Numbered from the stretch's first letter, positions 50,426-60,120 are shown. The stretch is DNA of 64,000 bases from Epilithonimonas xixisoli (GCF_004365655.1 NZ_SOEO01000001.1:1240001-1304000), one strand, 5' to 3'. The notes: generated by a model not told the origin, from the sequence alone. Numbers and translations are program-made.

Positions 50426-52217
50426 TTTTAACAGTCTCATTGGTTTCATTCTTACCGCTATCGGTAATGTTAGCATGCAAAATTCCGTCCTTCAAGAAAA
50501 ACTGAATCTTGATGTGCGCAGAACCATCAGACAAATCAATTCCGTGTAAAATGGCATTCTCAACGTAAGGTTGCAACAACATCGGCGGAACCATAATCCC
50601 ACAAGTGTCCTCTCCTTCCGGTCTGATAACTTCGTAAGTGAACGCATCTTCAAAACGCATCTGCTGAAGGCTTAGATAATTGTTCAAAGCTTCCATTTCT
50701 TCGCCCAGAGGAACAAGATTTTCACGGCTCAGCTCCATACTGCTTCGCAAAAGTCGGCTGAACTGATTAAGATATTTGATAGCTTCTTCTTTTTTATCAA
50801 GACGAACAAAACTTTGAAGCGCAGAAAGCGTATTGAAAATAAAATGTGGTTCCATCTGTGTTCGCAACAATTGCTGTTGATTCAGTAGTTTTTCTTTCTC
50901 TTGAACCACTCTTCTTTGTCTGTAATTATAATAAAAGAATCCGATAAAAGTGATGAGCAACAGAGCAAGCAACGACGTGATAAGAAGCCAAAGTTTGTTT
51001 TGCTGAAGCTGTAATTCGTTGATTTTAATATTTTTACTCAATGAATTAATAGACTTGTCTTTTGCCTGAAGTTGAGAAAGAGAGTTCATCTCAGCAACAG
51101 CCTGCGTATTCTCAGTTTCAAAATTTTCTTTTTGAAGTTCTGATACTTCTTGCATCAGCTCAAAAGCTTCACGAGATTTACCTTCCAGATTCAAAAGTTT
51201 TGATAGGTTTTCTTTGTACAATATGTTTGCATCAAAGGAAATAAGTTCTTTATTTTCTTGGATCAACTGTGTCGATAATTGCAAATATTCCTTCGCCTCT
51301 GGAATATTTTTTTTCACAATATAAACTGCAGAAATATTGAGGTAGCTATTTAGCAGATTATTGATATTGACCTGTTCTTGCGGGTCTTGTATTAAACTTT
51401 CCTCATCCAAATTAGCTTTCAGTTTTTGATAATAAAGTAAGAAATCTGGTTTTTTAGTCAATTCAAAATATCTCGATTTGCTGTCGTACAAATGTTTTAT
51501 ATTATATTCTTTCGGACTTTCTTTCTGCAATTGCTCTAGTTTTCGGATATACGGCGGAATACTGTCCAACTTGTCCTGCTTTCCAAATACCATAATCATC
51601 TGAGTGAGCGGACGCTGGCGATTGGTATGAAATGGAGAAAGTTGTGGGGATAAATCAAGTGCCGCCTTATTCATTTTCTGAGCCAAATCGTACTGATAGA
51701 GAACGTTATTACTTTGCGCCCCAGAGAGAAGGATAATGGTTTTCGCAACCGGTGGCATCTCCAGACTATCACTTGACAATACAATCGTCGCAGCCTTGTT
51801 ATAGTAATAATTGGCCTGATGTTCTTTTGCTTTGCTGTTGGACAAATTACCCATTCCGCTGTAAACAAAAGCTTTTGTATCAAGATTTCCTTTGGTCTTT
51901 TCAATCAGTTCCAACGCTTTCTCCACATAGATTTGGGAGGAATCCATTTCGCCAGACATTCCATAAACTCTCCCGACATAATATTTAGCCCTTGCTTGTA
52001 GCTCGGTATCTTTTTTAATGAGTGGATTTTCCTCGATGTTTTTCCACGCCATCAAAATCGAATCTTTGTTTTTGGGCGAAGGTTTTTTGTCTGATAAATT
52101 TTTAATTTGAGCTTTAAAGGATTCCAAATCTTTAGAGATTTCCTCTTCTTTTTCACACGAAAAAGCAGTCAATATCAAAATCAAAGTGATACAAAAACGA
52201 ATCATTTTATTTTTCAT
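50385..52217 (-). CDS. LytS-type sensor histidine kinase, frameshifted near its C terminus
   Basis: 610 aa as read, about 639 if a missing A is restored. The N terminus is a lipobox-like signal (LTAFSC, Cys21). A periplasmic TPR-rich region runs over 30-400, one transmembrane helix lies at about 409-431, and a His_kinase domain follows with MEPHFIFNTLSALQSF (His458). The ATPase N box is YVENAILHGI. The frame breaks after SGKNETNETVK, removing the last part of the ATPase domain. Its ATG overlaps the response-regulator stop by four bases (ATGA), so the pair is coupled. Signal is probably sensed in the periplasm. It may be non-functional, or the indel is a sequencing artefact. Confidence 0.88.
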   Translation of the reverse strand: MKNKMIRFCITLILILTAFSCEKEEEISKDLESFKAQIKNLSDKKPSPKNKDSILMAWKNIEENPLIKKDTELQARAKYYVGRVYGMSGEMDSSQIYVEKALELIEKTKGNLDTKAFVYSGMGNLSNSKAKEHQANYYYNKAATIVLSSDSLEMPPVAKTIILLSGAQSNNVLYQYDLAQKMNKAALDLSPQLSPFHTNRQRPLTQMIMVFGKQDKLDSIPPYIRKLEQLQKESPKEYNIKHLYDSKSRYFELTKKPDFLLYYQKLKANLDEESLIQDPQEQVNINNLLNSYLNISAVYIVKKNIPEAKEYLQLSTQLIQENKELISFDANILYKENLSKLLNLEGKSREAFELMQEVSELQKENFETENTQAVAEMNSLSQLQAKDKSINSLSKNIKINELQLQQNKLWLLITSLLALLLITFIGFFYYNYRQRRVVQEKEKLLNQQQLLRTQMEPHFIFNTLSALQSFVRLDKKEEAIKYLNQFSRLLRSSMELSRENLVPLGEEMEALNNYLSLQQMRFEDAFTYEVIRPEGEDTCGIMVPPMLLQPYVENAILHGIDLSDGSAHIKIQFFLKDGILHANITDSGKNETNETVKITARYQALSVTND

Positions 52218-52957
52218 TTTACCGGAAATAACTGATTAAGGATAAAACTTTTGCGACGTGTTGAGATGGGAATTTCCTCGTTATTATTCAGCAACAAATA
52301 TTCAGATTGTTTGATGCAGGAAATATATTTTCTGTTAACTAAATACGATTGATGCGTTCTGAGAAAATTTGGAGCAGACAATAGTTCTTCATAGAATTTC
52401 AGTAGTTTGGAAATCAGTTCCTTTTCACCATTATTAAGGAAGAAAAATGTATATGGACCTTCGCCTTTGCAATAGATAATATCCTGAACTTTGATGATTC
52501 GTACGTTGTTGATAGAATTCAGGGCAATGGTTTCCGGAATAGCGTCTGATTCCAAAGAATGTTCGGAAAGAGAGATTTGTTTCATCCATTGCGGATTGTT
52601 TTCTTTTTTCCGTCGATAACGTTCCAAAGCTTCTTTTAGCTCGATATGGTCAATCGGTTTTAATAAATAATCCAACGCACCATATTTTATCGCACGAATA
52701 GCAAATTGATTGTAAGCCGTAAGAAAAATAATATTTTCCGGTAAAGTCTTTAGATTTTTAAGAATATTGAAAGCCGTCCCATCCTGAAGTTGGATATCCA
52801 TCAGAATCACATCAGGATTTTTTTCTTCAATCAGTTTTATCGCATTTGTAATATCTGCGCTCCAGCCGATAATCTGTGTATCAGTTTCTTGCTCTATGAG
52901 GTAGCTGACTTCTTTGCGGATGGCAGTTTCGTCCTCTATTATGGCTATTTTAATCAT
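52214..52957 (-). CDS. LytTR-family response regulator
   Basis: 247-aa response regulator: receiver domain (1-120) with the acidic pair Glu8/Asp9, phosphoacceptor Asp54 in ILMDIQLQDG, Thr in FLTAYNQF and Lys in LLKPIDH. A LytTR DNA-binding domain follows (about 145-245: LNSINNVRIIKVQDIIYCKG, then FLRTHQSYLVNRKYISCIKQ). Partner of the kinase encoded directly downstream (4-base overlap). LytTR regulators bind direct repeats upstream of their targets; none was identified here. It is first in the transcript, so an intact regulator is made even if the kinase is broken. Confidence 0.95.
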   Translation of the reverse strand: MIKIAIIEDETAIRKEVSYLIEQETDTQIIGWSADITNAIKLIEEKNPDVILMDIQLQDGTAFNILKNLKTLPENIIFLTAYNQFAIRAIKYGALDYLLKPIDHIELKEALERYRRKKENNPQWMKQISLSEHSLESDAIPETIALNSINNVRIIKVQDIIYCKGEGPYTFFFLNNGEKELISKLLKFYEELLSAPNFLRTHQSYLVNRKYISCIKQSEYLLLNNNEEIPISTRRKSFILNQLFPVK

Positions 52958-53180
52958 TTGTTGTTTTTTGTAAAAATATTAATTTACAAAATGATTTTGC
53001 TTAATTATTTTATAAAATCAACAACTTTATGTAAACGAACACAGAAATATTTTAGTTTGAGTTTTAAACTATCAAAATTTAGTTTGTCACCATTTGAAAT
53101 TATTATTTAACTAAAGAGGAACTTACATACCGAAAGAGTACCATAATTTTAATTGATTTTAATATGAAAATCAAAAAAAA

Positions 53181-53207
53181 CAACGCCAATGATTTTCATT
53201 GGCGTTG
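53181..53207 (-). terminator. Terminator after tRNA-Arg
   Basis: CAACGCCAAT pairs with ATTGGCGTTG around a short loop (an inner GA/TC adds pairs). Leftward it is followed by eight U. It lies 22 bases past the tRNA 3' end. Confidence 0.85.
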
Positions 53208-53229
53208 TTTGTTGTTAAAAAGTAATTTG

Positions 53230-53303
53230 TGACTTCGAAGGGATTCGAACCCCCAACCCTCGGAGCCGAAATCCGATATTCTATCCAGTTGAACTACGAA
53301 GCC
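53230..53303 (-). tRNA. tRNA-Arg(TCG)
   Basis: Acceptor GGCTTCG/CGAAGTC (one wobble), D arm TAGTTCAACTGGATAGAATA, anticodon arm TCGGA-TTTCGGC-TCCGA (TCG), T arm GGGGG-TTCGAAT-CCCTT, discriminator A, no encoded CCA. It starts 8 bases after the stop of the outer-membrane barrel gene, so it is probably processed from that transcript. Confidence 0.93.
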
Positions 53304-53311
53304 ATTATTAA

Positions 53312-55090
53312 TTAAAAAGTAATTTTCACACCTCCCCAAACCTGTGCTCCCAAAACTTTGTAGCCCAAGTAATTTTGATATTTGGCACCTAGAAGATTAT
53401 TTCCGAGTGCGAAAATACTGAAATTTTTGTGAAGTTTGTACTCTGCGGACAAATTTAAATCTGCATAACCGCCAACTTTCTCATTCACTAACTCCATTGA
53501 GTTGTAACCGTTGGATGTAAGTGGGTCTTGATAAAGACTGAAAGCATTTGAAGTTCTATCGGTTACGAAATATCCTTTAAAACCAAGTGCCAGTTTTTTC
53601 TCCAGCATTGTATATTTTGCACCAAGATTTAATTGAACCAAAGGCTTGTAATAAACTTCTTCCAAATTGTCCAATTTATATTTTATAAAGTGTAAACCTG
53701 CATCTACTGTAAGATTTTCCATCGGGAACACTTGTAAATCTCCTTTGATTTCCATCAATGTTCCGTTGTCATAGATTGAATTAAAAGTGTTTGCGTAATC
53801 AAATCCAGGTCTTTCCACAGCAATTGAATTATTAAACAAACCATTACTCACAAAAAACTGAGCGTTATTCACTTTACTAAAACCTGCATTCACATCATAT
53901 TTGAACATTTGGTCAATATCGCCTTTCAAACCGAAATAGAAATGGTATTTAGTTTCAGTTGGTGTCAATGTCAAATCAGAAATCAGAAATGGATTTTCCT
54001 CCAAAAGATTTCCGTAAGTGTTCAACTTCAAACCGCCATCGATTCCTCCATAGAATTTGAATTCATCTGCCGCCGCAACCAAAACTTCCGCTCTTGGGAA
54101 CCAATAGAATTTGCTTCCTTTATTTTCTCCCGTAAAATCGGATAATTTTGAATTAAGAAAACTAAAATCCGACCCGATCAACAAATAAGATTCGCCTTTG
54201 TAGAAAGTGACTTTTGGAGACAAAGTGAAATTCAGTTGGTTGGAATTATTTTGATCTAACAATTCGAATTTTGAATTAACGGTTTCCAAATCGATTCCCA
54301 GATCTGCGTTTGCCGTGATGTCATTGCTAATCGCAAAATCGTGTTTCGACAAATTCAGTTCAACATCAGCATAACTTTCTTTCGCATTGAAATGGTCGCT
54401 TAGGAAATATGACCGTACTTTTACATTATTCAAAATCTCGTTGGAATAATGGTCGTAAGAAGCATTGACGCTGAATTTATTGACTTTTTGCTGTAGATCC
54501 AAATCAGAGTTTTCAGGCGTAAAAGCATAGATTCCATAGTAATTGTAATTGTTAAAACCATAATTCGCGTCCAGATTGTACTTTCCTTTTTCCGCATAGA
54601 TGTTCGCATAAGCGCCAATCTTTGCCTGACTGCTTTTTGAATCCCAATCGTAATCTTTCTTCAGTCCAGTCGTCGATAGATAATGAACGTCCGCTCCTAC
54701 TTCCACATTGTCCTGCACTTTTCCCGAGATATTCGCATCTGCCAGGAACTTTCCATAATTCCCGTAACCCAATCTGAAATAATTGGACTGAAAATCATTG
54801 TTGAATTTTGGAGAAATATCTTCGCTTTGGATCTCGGTCGTTTTGAAGTCAGAAACCGGGGGAACATTCACAATATCATATTTCAGATTGAGAGAATCTT
54901 CCTTCTTCTTATTTTCCGGCGGATAATTTTTCTCTTGGATGACAGACGTTTTTTTCTTCTCGATCTTCTTAACTTCAGGTTCACGTTTTCTGTTCAGGAT
55001 CAGTTGCTCTTCTTTGATCTGTGCTCCGATTTCCGAAATTCCAAAAGTTCCTAAAAATGCCAGAACGGCGATATATTTCAGTTTGTTCAT
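53312..55090 (-). CDS. Outer-membrane beta-barrel protein, TonB-receptor-like without plug
   Basis: 592-aa exported protein. The signal peptide ends at EIGAQ. A highly charged Lys/Glu linker (IKEEQLILNRKREPEVKKIE) and a Pro-rich stretch lead to a barrel from about residue 100 (FRLGYGNYGKFLADANISGK) that ends KVLGAQVWGGVKITF with a terminal Phe. No plug domain or TonB box is visible, so it is a barrel of TonB-receptor type by strand pattern only. It lies about 135 bases downstream of the large TPR gene on the same strand. In Bacteroidota these two often occur together, perhaps as an envelope complex. Confidence 0.75.
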   Translation of the reverse strand: MNKLKYIAVLAFLGTFGISEIGAQIKEEQLILNRKREPEVKKIEKKKTSVIQEKNYPPENKKKEDSLNLKYDIVNVPPVSDFKTTEIQSEDISPKFNNDFQSNYFRLGYGNYGKFLADANISGKVQDNVEVGADVHYLSTTGLKKDYDWDSKSSQAKIGAYANIYAEKGKYNLDANYGFNNYNYYGIYAFTPENSDLDLQQKVNKFSVNASYDHYSNEILNNVKVRSYFLSDHFNAKESYADVELNLSKHDFAISNDITANADLGIDLETVNSKFELLDQNNSNQLNFTLSPKVTFYKGESYLLIGSDFSFLNSKLSDFTGENKGSKFYWFPRAEVLVAAADEFKFYGGIDGGLKLNTYGNLLEENPFLISDLTLTPTETKYHFYFGLKGDIDQMFKYDVNAGFSKVNNAQFFVSNGLFNNSIAVERPGFDYANTFNSIYDNGTLMEIKGDLQVFPMENLTVDAGLHFIKYKLDNLEEVYYKPLVQLNLGAKYTMLEKKLALGFKGYFVTDRTSNAFSLYQDPLTSNGYNSMELVNEKVGGYADLNLSAEYKLHKNFSIFALGNNLLGAKYQNYLGYKVLGAQVWGGVKITF

Positions 55091-55227
55091 TTATTTTTTT
55101 ATTTTTTAAAATTTCATCAAAATTATTTCCCCAAACCTAAAGGGAGTAATTTTAATGAAATTTTTAAAACAATTCTCCCTTTAGGGTCGGGGTAAAAATT
55201 GATTTAAAAATTTGTAACCTTTATATT

Positions 55228-58200
55228 TTACTTCTTGATCTGCGCTTTCACTTCCTTCGCTTCCGCCACAACTTCTGGGAAATCACCGTAATTATTGATG
55301 ATCTCGTCCAATGTGTAACTCGCTTGGTAATTGTCCTTCAAAGCCAAATAATTTTTCGCCATAATCACCAAAGCTTTTGCGCCCCAATATTCTTCCGAAG
55401 CATAATTATTTGCCAATTTGAAAATGGTTTCATTGGACGATTTGAAGGCTTTTCCTTTGTTTTGATAGAAAGCTTTTGCGTAAAGCGCTTCCGCCGCAAC
55501 TTCTGTGTTTGAAGATTTTTCTAAAGCTGTGTAAGCCGCTTGCGCATCTTTGTCTTTCGATTGTTGCATCAGACTTCTTGCTTTGATGACTTTCGCCTGT
55601 TCTAATGTCGCTGCAGAATTTTTCGAATTTGCAATTACTGTGTTGGCGAATTTTTCCGCTTCGGCAAAGTTCTTTTCGTCTGCGTAGATTTTCATTAATT
55701 CAATCGAAGCGAAGTTTTTGATATTCACATTCGTTGAGTTGGCAACTTGTTCCAGATATTTTTTCGCATCCGAAATTTTATCTTGTGAAATGTAAATCTG
55801 AGCCAATCGAACCTGCGCATCTTGCTGATAATCATTCTGGAAATCGGCAACATTCTGCAACGGCAACATCGCTTTGTCAATTTGTTTCAATTGATAATAA
55901 CTTTCGCCCAACTCGTATTGAGATTTGAAAAGATTGTCACCACTTGGACTTTGCTCCAGATATTTCTCGTAGTAAGAAACGGCTTTCGCATAATCTTTCT
56001 TAGCAAAACTCTCCTGCGCCAGATTGAAATTGATCTCATTGATCTCTGAAGTGTCAACTTTCACATTCAAAGTTTTAGCAAATTGTTCGTAGCCGGTAAC
56101 GTCACCTTTCTTCACGAAAGCAGGTTTGGAAGCCAAAACAATCTTTTCGGCAAACGCTGTATTTTTATATTGATTTGCCAAAAGCTGGAACTCAGCAATT
56201 GCTTTATCAGTTTGATCTTGATCGATGTAATTCTGCGCTCTGTAGATCTGGGAATTTGCTACCAAATCTTTGTCCGGACTTGATTTGATGACTCTATCGA
56301 AGTATGAATTTGAATTATTAAAATCATCATTCTGCGCATAAGCCGTTCCGATTTCGTAGTTCGCGTCATCCACATATTCAGAATTTGGATATTTTGAGAT
56401 CAAGGTTTTCAATTCCGCAATTTTTGCAACCGTATCACCTTTGAAACCTAAAGCCAAAGATTTTTGATACAAAGTGTAATCGCTCGCGTTTTCGGTTTTG
56501 TTATAAATATCTAAAGCTTCATTCAACTGATTGTTAGCATAATATGTATCCGCCAATCGCAATTCTGCATCCGCTTTGAATTCCTGTTTCGGGAATCTCA
56601 GATATTCCTTAAAATATTCCTGAGACGAAGCAAAATCCTTAGCCTTGAAATAAGCATAACCTAAATCGTAATCCAGTTGCTCACGCTCTGGAAAGCCTTC
56701 CGATGTTTCATTTTCGAGTTTTGTGTAAGTTGCAATCGCTGATTTGTAATCGCCTTTTTGATAGTAGGTTTGACCCAACCAATATTGCGCTTTCTTGTAA
56801 AATTCTTTATTTAAATTAGATTGAAGACTTTGTTTGAAATATTTTTCAGCCACATCAAAATTCCCTTTGTTGAATTCCTCAGAACCCAAAAGGTAGGAAA
56901 CCTCCTGCTCTATTTTTTTGGTCTCGTTCGTTTTCTGGTCAAGCTTTCCAAGTGCATCCAAAGTCGCTTTGTAATCTCCCGAATACAGATAAGATTTAAC
57001 CAAAAGCGACCTCATTTCCTGAATTTTCGCACTCTTCGGATATTTATCAATGTACCTCTGAATTACTTTCGATGAATTCTCAAACGGATTTCCCAGTTCG
57101 TAACTCAATTTTGCATATTGTTCCAAAGCCAATTGCTGAACTTTCGGGTCATAATTCATTTGTGAAGAATTACGATACGCAGACAATGCTTCATGTTTTT
57201 TCCCCGTTTCCAAATATGCATTTCCCAATTGGTAATAAGCGTTTTGAGCCAACGGAGAATTGCTGTTGATCAATTGGTTGTAATAGCCAACCGCTTCGTC
57301 ATTTTTCTTCAACTGAGCGGAAACAAATCCCATCTCGTAAAGGTCAGATTCTGAAGGCGTTTGTTCTTTGTCCAAGAACAATTTCAAATGCGGATAAGCC
57401 GACTGGTAATCGCCTTTCATAAAATAACTTTCACCAACGATCTTATGGATTTCCGTATCGTAATTGGTTGATTTTCCATTATTAAGAAGTTCATTTCCTT
57501 CCGAAATGGCAAGGTCATAATTCTTCTGATTGTAATACATCTGAACATAATAAGGCTTCACGAGATGTTCATATTCCTCATTATTTTTGATCTGGTCAAA
57601 ATAGATAAAGGCATTATCATTCTGTTTGTCAGCATAATACAAATGTCCTAGCATATAAGAAATCGCAGGTTTGCTGGTCTCGTCCGCCGATTTGAAAGAT
57701 TCTTCCAAAGCCTCGATCGCGCCGGCAGAGTCGCCGGTCATAAACTTGGCGTAACCCAACTTCATAATATGTTGTGTGTTTTCCTCTTTACTCAATTGAT
57801 ATTGATTGACTTTCTGCAAAGTTTCCAACGCTTTCTCAAAATCTTTTTTAGCCAAATAATAATCCGCCAAAGGTCCATTGGCCTGTGCAAAATAAGCCGA
57901 ATTAGGATATTCTTTCATAAAAGCGTTCAGACCTTCTTCCGCATATTGTTGCTGAAGAATCACGCCAATCACGTTGCTGAAAAATGCCGAAGCTTCCTTT
58001 CTGGAATTGCTAAGATTCTTGTTGTAGAAATATTGTTTGGAATATTCGTATTGCGAAGCGTTGTAGATCTTGGTCTGGTAGAGATTATCTGCCAAACCGA
58101 AATGATAATCTTCGTTCTTTGTAAAATATTGAGATTGTTGCGCCTCGGAAATCCCGTAAAGAGAAAGCATTGAAGCGATTATTATTTTTTTTGAATTCAT
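55228..58200 (-). CDS. Large exported tetratricopeptide-repeat protein
   Basis: 990-aa periplasmic TPR protein. The signal peptide is short (about residues 1-20, ending GISEAQ). More than twenty TPR-like helix pairs fill the rest, for example FEKALETLQKVNQYQLSKEE, AQYWLGQTYYQKGDYKSAIA and AKAVSYYEKYLEQSPSGDNL. TPR solenoids bind partner proteins. Length and repeat density resemble YbgF/BamD-like envelope scaffolds. It sits upstream of the outer-membrane barrel gene and the tRNA-Arg gene, so one long transcript could carry all three. Partner and function are unknown. Confidence 0.88.
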   Translation of the reverse strand: MNSKKIIIASMLSLYGISEAQQSQYFTKNEDYHFGLADNLYQTKIYNASQYEYSKQYFYNKNLSNSRKEASAFFSNVIGVILQQQYAEEGLNAFMKEYPNSAYFAQANGPLADYYLAKKDFEKALETLQKVNQYQLSKEENTQHIMKLGYAKFMTGDSAGAIEALEESFKSADETSKPAISYMLGHLYYADKQNDNAFIYFDQIKNNEEYEHLVKPYYVQMYYNQKNYDLAISEGNELLNNGKSTNYDTEIHKIVGESYFMKGDYQSAYPHLKLFLDKEQTPSESDLYEMGFVSAQLKKNDEAVGYYNQLINSNSPLAQNAYYQLGNAYLETGKKHEALSAYRNSSQMNYDPKVQQLALEQYAKLSYELGNPFENSSKVIQRYIDKYPKSAKIQEMRSLLVKSYLYSGDYKATLDALGKLDQKTNETKKIEQEVSYLLGSEEFNKGNFDVAEKYFKQSLQSNLNKEFYKKAQYWLGQTYYQKGDYKSAIATYTKLENETSEGFPEREQLDYDLGYAYFKAKDFASSQEYFKEYLRFPKQEFKADAELRLADTYYANNQLNEALDIYNKTENASDYTLYQKSLALGFKGDTVAKIAELKTLISKYPNSEYVDDANYEIGTAYAQNDDFNNSNSYFDRVIKSSPDKDLVANSQIYRAQNYIDQDQTDKAIAEFQLLANQYKNTAFAEKIVLASKPAFVKKGDVTGYEQFAKTLNVKVDTSEINEINFNLAQESFAKKDYAKAVSYYEKYLEQSPSGDNLFKSQYELGESYYQLKQIDKAMLPLQNVADFQNDYQQDAQVRLAQIYISQDKISDAKKYLEQVANSTNVNIKNFASIELMKIYADEKNFAEAEKFANTVIANSKNSAATLEQAKVIKARSLMQQSKDKDAQAAYTALEKSSNTEVAAEALYAKAFYQNKGKAFKSSNETIFKLANNYASEEYWGAKALVIMAKNYLALKDNYQASYTLDEIINNYGDFPEVVAEAKEVKAQIKK

Positions 58201-58319
58201 CCGAAATACATTTTCTGGAAAACTTTGTCAAAGATTTAGAACTTTGACAAAGTCTGTTTCATTTTCAACGAAAATAGGGAAAAGATATTATTTGGAGGGA
58301 ATTTAATTGGGAATATATT

Positions 58320-58415
58320 ATAATTTTTAACGCAAGAGGGCGCAAGGATTTTTTTTAAATTATTGAAAATATTTTTAAGGTTCGCAAAGGCGTAAAACTC
58401 AGCAAAGATTTTAAA
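58320..58415. repeat. Flavobacteria-type intergenic repeat
   Basis: The stretch has ACGCAAGAGGGCGCAAGGAT and later TTCGCAAAGGCGTAAAACTC with AGCAAAGATTTT. Strings of this GCAAAG/GGCG type recur between genes in Flavobacteria in my experience, but copy number here cannot be tested from one window. Confidence 0.35.
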
Positions 58416-58426
58416 TTCTCATTAAA

Positions 58427-59329
58427 TTAATTTTTTGCAGAATCAATCAATTTGAAATATTCTTTCTTGACATTAAATGGAGCAAGGATTTTCATCCTTC
58501 CTGCGTGCGTGAGAAGTTCCTGGTAGAAATCGTAGGTTGGAGCGAGCGTTAATTCGATTCTGTATTCTGAATCATTGTCGATGAGAACTTTTTGAGAGTG
58601 ATGGATTGGCAGAGATTTCACGAATTTGCCTTGTTCATAATCGAATGATAAAACAATGATTTCTGGCTTTTGACCCAAAGTTGAAATGATTCCAAAAGAA
58701 TTAACAAACATCTCATTGACATCAATATCTTGCTTAGAAAATAGCTTGGTCGAAATCTCCAAATCCGAAATTCTATCCAGTCCGAATGTTTTGATAAATA
58801 AATCTTTCCCATCAACCTCATTGGCTAATAGATACCAGCGATTCTTAAATTCCTTCAAAGCGTACGGTTCTACAACTCTTTTTGTTGAAATCCCTTCCCA
58901 ATTTTTGGTGTAATTGAATGTGATGATTTTAGAATTTTTGATTGCGAAAACCAAACCTTCCAAGTTATGAAGACCCGAAGCTTGCCTTTTCTCGAATATC
59001 ATAATTTCGGAATTATTTTCGGCTTGTTTGTAGGCATTTATCAAAAGAAGGTTATCAAAAATAGTTTGCGAATGGTCGGAAAATCTATCCTCGATAATCT
59101 GATAAGTCATCGTGGAACGTTTGAATTTAATCTCGATTCCCAATTCCAAAAGCAGTTCTAAATCTCTTTTAAAAGTTTTTTGACTGCTAGCCAAATCATT
59201 AGAAAAACTTTCTTTGTGATGCAATTCCTCCAAGTGTTTCAAAATCTCTTTGAAGTTGGCACCTTTTGGTTTGCTTCTCAGAAATTGGACGATGTTCATC
59301 AGGCGGAAGTTTTTGTCTTGGATGGCCAT
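58427..59329 (-). CDS. WYL-domain transcriptional regulator
   Basis: 300-aa regulator with an N-terminal winged helix (FRLMNIVQFLRSKPKGANFK to about 60) and a WYL domain from about 130. The motif Trp-Tyr-Leu is present as RWYLLANEVDG, with the preceding VVEPYALKEFKN. A C-terminal WCX-like part ends HAGRMKILAPFNVKKEY. WYL domains bind nucleic acid or small ligands and often control anti-phage defence genes. The next genes to the right are a two-gene unknown cassette on the same strand, which makes it a candidate regulator or neighbour of an accessory system. No operator was identified. Confidence 0.9.
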   Translation of the reverse strand: MAIQDKNFRLMNIVQFLRSKPKGANFKEILKHLEELHHKESFSNDLASSQKTFKRDLELLLELGIEIKFKRSTMTYQIIEDRFSDHSQTIFDNLLLINAYKQAENNSEIMIFEKRQASGLHNLEGLVFAIKNSKIITFNYTKNWEGISTKRVVEPYALKEFKNRWYLLANEVDGKDLFIKTFGLDRISDLEISTKLFSKQDIDVNEMFVNSFGIISTLGQKPEIIVLSFDYEQGKFVKSLPIHHSQKVLIDNDSEYRIELTLAPTYDFYQELLTHAGRMKILAPFNVKKEYFKLIDSAKN

Positions 59330-59380
59330 TTTAAAAATTTATGGTTTAAAGATTCAAAATTAATTGTGTAAAGAAGAAAC

Positions 59381-59406
59381 ACCAAACCGCCAAAATACGT
59401 CCGTTT
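59381..59406 (+). repeat. 26-base direct repeat, left copy
   Basis: ACCAAACCGCCAAA, AT, then ACGTCCGTTT. It matches the right copy at 60884-60909 at 24 of 26 positions. The left copy is extended by GGTTTTTT, so ACCAAAC/GTTTGGT can also fold as a terminator for the cassette. Confidence 0.7.
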
Positions 59407-59421
59407 GGTTTTTTAGGTATA

Positions 59422-60120
59422 TTAATTTTTATTCCAATTTATAACATTTTCAATAATCGTATCACAATAGATTTGTTGTTTCATTGGCGGTCTTGAAGGA
59501 TGATACGCATCTACAATCATAAGATTATCATCATAATAAAACTTCATTTTATTTTCAGTCTTTTCTTTCATTTTTTGATAATCACCGTCGTATATTTCTT
59601 CCAAAATCCCATCGGCTAAATCAAAGGTTCCACCACAAATAATAACATCTGGTGCAAAAAGTTTTATCTGCTTTTTCACTATGTCATTTTCCGATAAATG
59701 CATTTTCAACTCACTATGAACAGCTTTTTCTTTACCTGGTAATTTTTTCAAATTAACATATGCAATATTTTGAAGAACTTCAGCGATTTCGGGTTTGTCA
59801 TTCGTGTTTGGAATATCTTCCCAGACTAAATTATTTAGAATCCCATAAACAACATAAGTCAATGGAGAAAATGTTTTTGACCAACCGTCTTTTGCAACAA
59901 AACGAGTTTTCATATCAGAAATTACGTCTATCAAACTCCAATCATCATTGTCATTCTCACTATTCACTTCTTTATTAATCCATAAAATTTTCAAATCACC
60001 TTTCACGTATTTTTCTACATCAATAATCCCATCTGGAATTGGCGTGCAACTATCAGTTCTTAATGATTCTATTTCTTTTATAATTATATTTTGCTGTTTC
60101 TGAATTTCTTTGTAGTTCAT
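59422..60120 (-). CDS. Uracil-DNA-glycosylase-superfamily-like protein
   Basis: 232-aa cytosolic protein. The order of motifs resembles the UDG superfamily: a first motif DLKILWINKEVNSEN in place of GxxPG/GQDPY, AYVNLKKLPGK in the place of the N-x-K strand, APDVIICGGTF as the central strand and DAYHPSRPPMKQQIYCDT as the HPS motif. The catalytic Asp of classical families is not evident. It may have lost glycosylase activity or belong to a divergent group acting on modified bases. ATG 60120 lies within the 3' end of the neighbouring gene as read, or 14 bases after its stop if a missing base is restored. Function is inferred only. Confidence 0.6.
   Translation of the reverse strand: MNYKEIQKQQNIIIKEIESLRTDSCTPIPDGIIDVEKYVKGDLKILWINKEVNSENDNDDWSLIDVISDMKTRFVAKDGWSKTFSPLTYVVYGILNNLVWEDIPNTNDKPEIAEVLQNIAYVNLKKLPGKEKAVHSELKMHLSENDIVKKQIKLFAPDVIICGGTFDLADGILEEIYDGDYQKMKEKTENKMKFYYDDNLMIVDAYHPSRPPMKQQIYCDTIIENVINWNKN

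Noticed and set aside
50426-50429. Programmed ribosomal frameshift in the kinase gene
   Set aside because: Four A without a typical slippery heptamer or downstream structure; LytS kinases are not known to use frameshifting, so indel or sequencing error is simpler.
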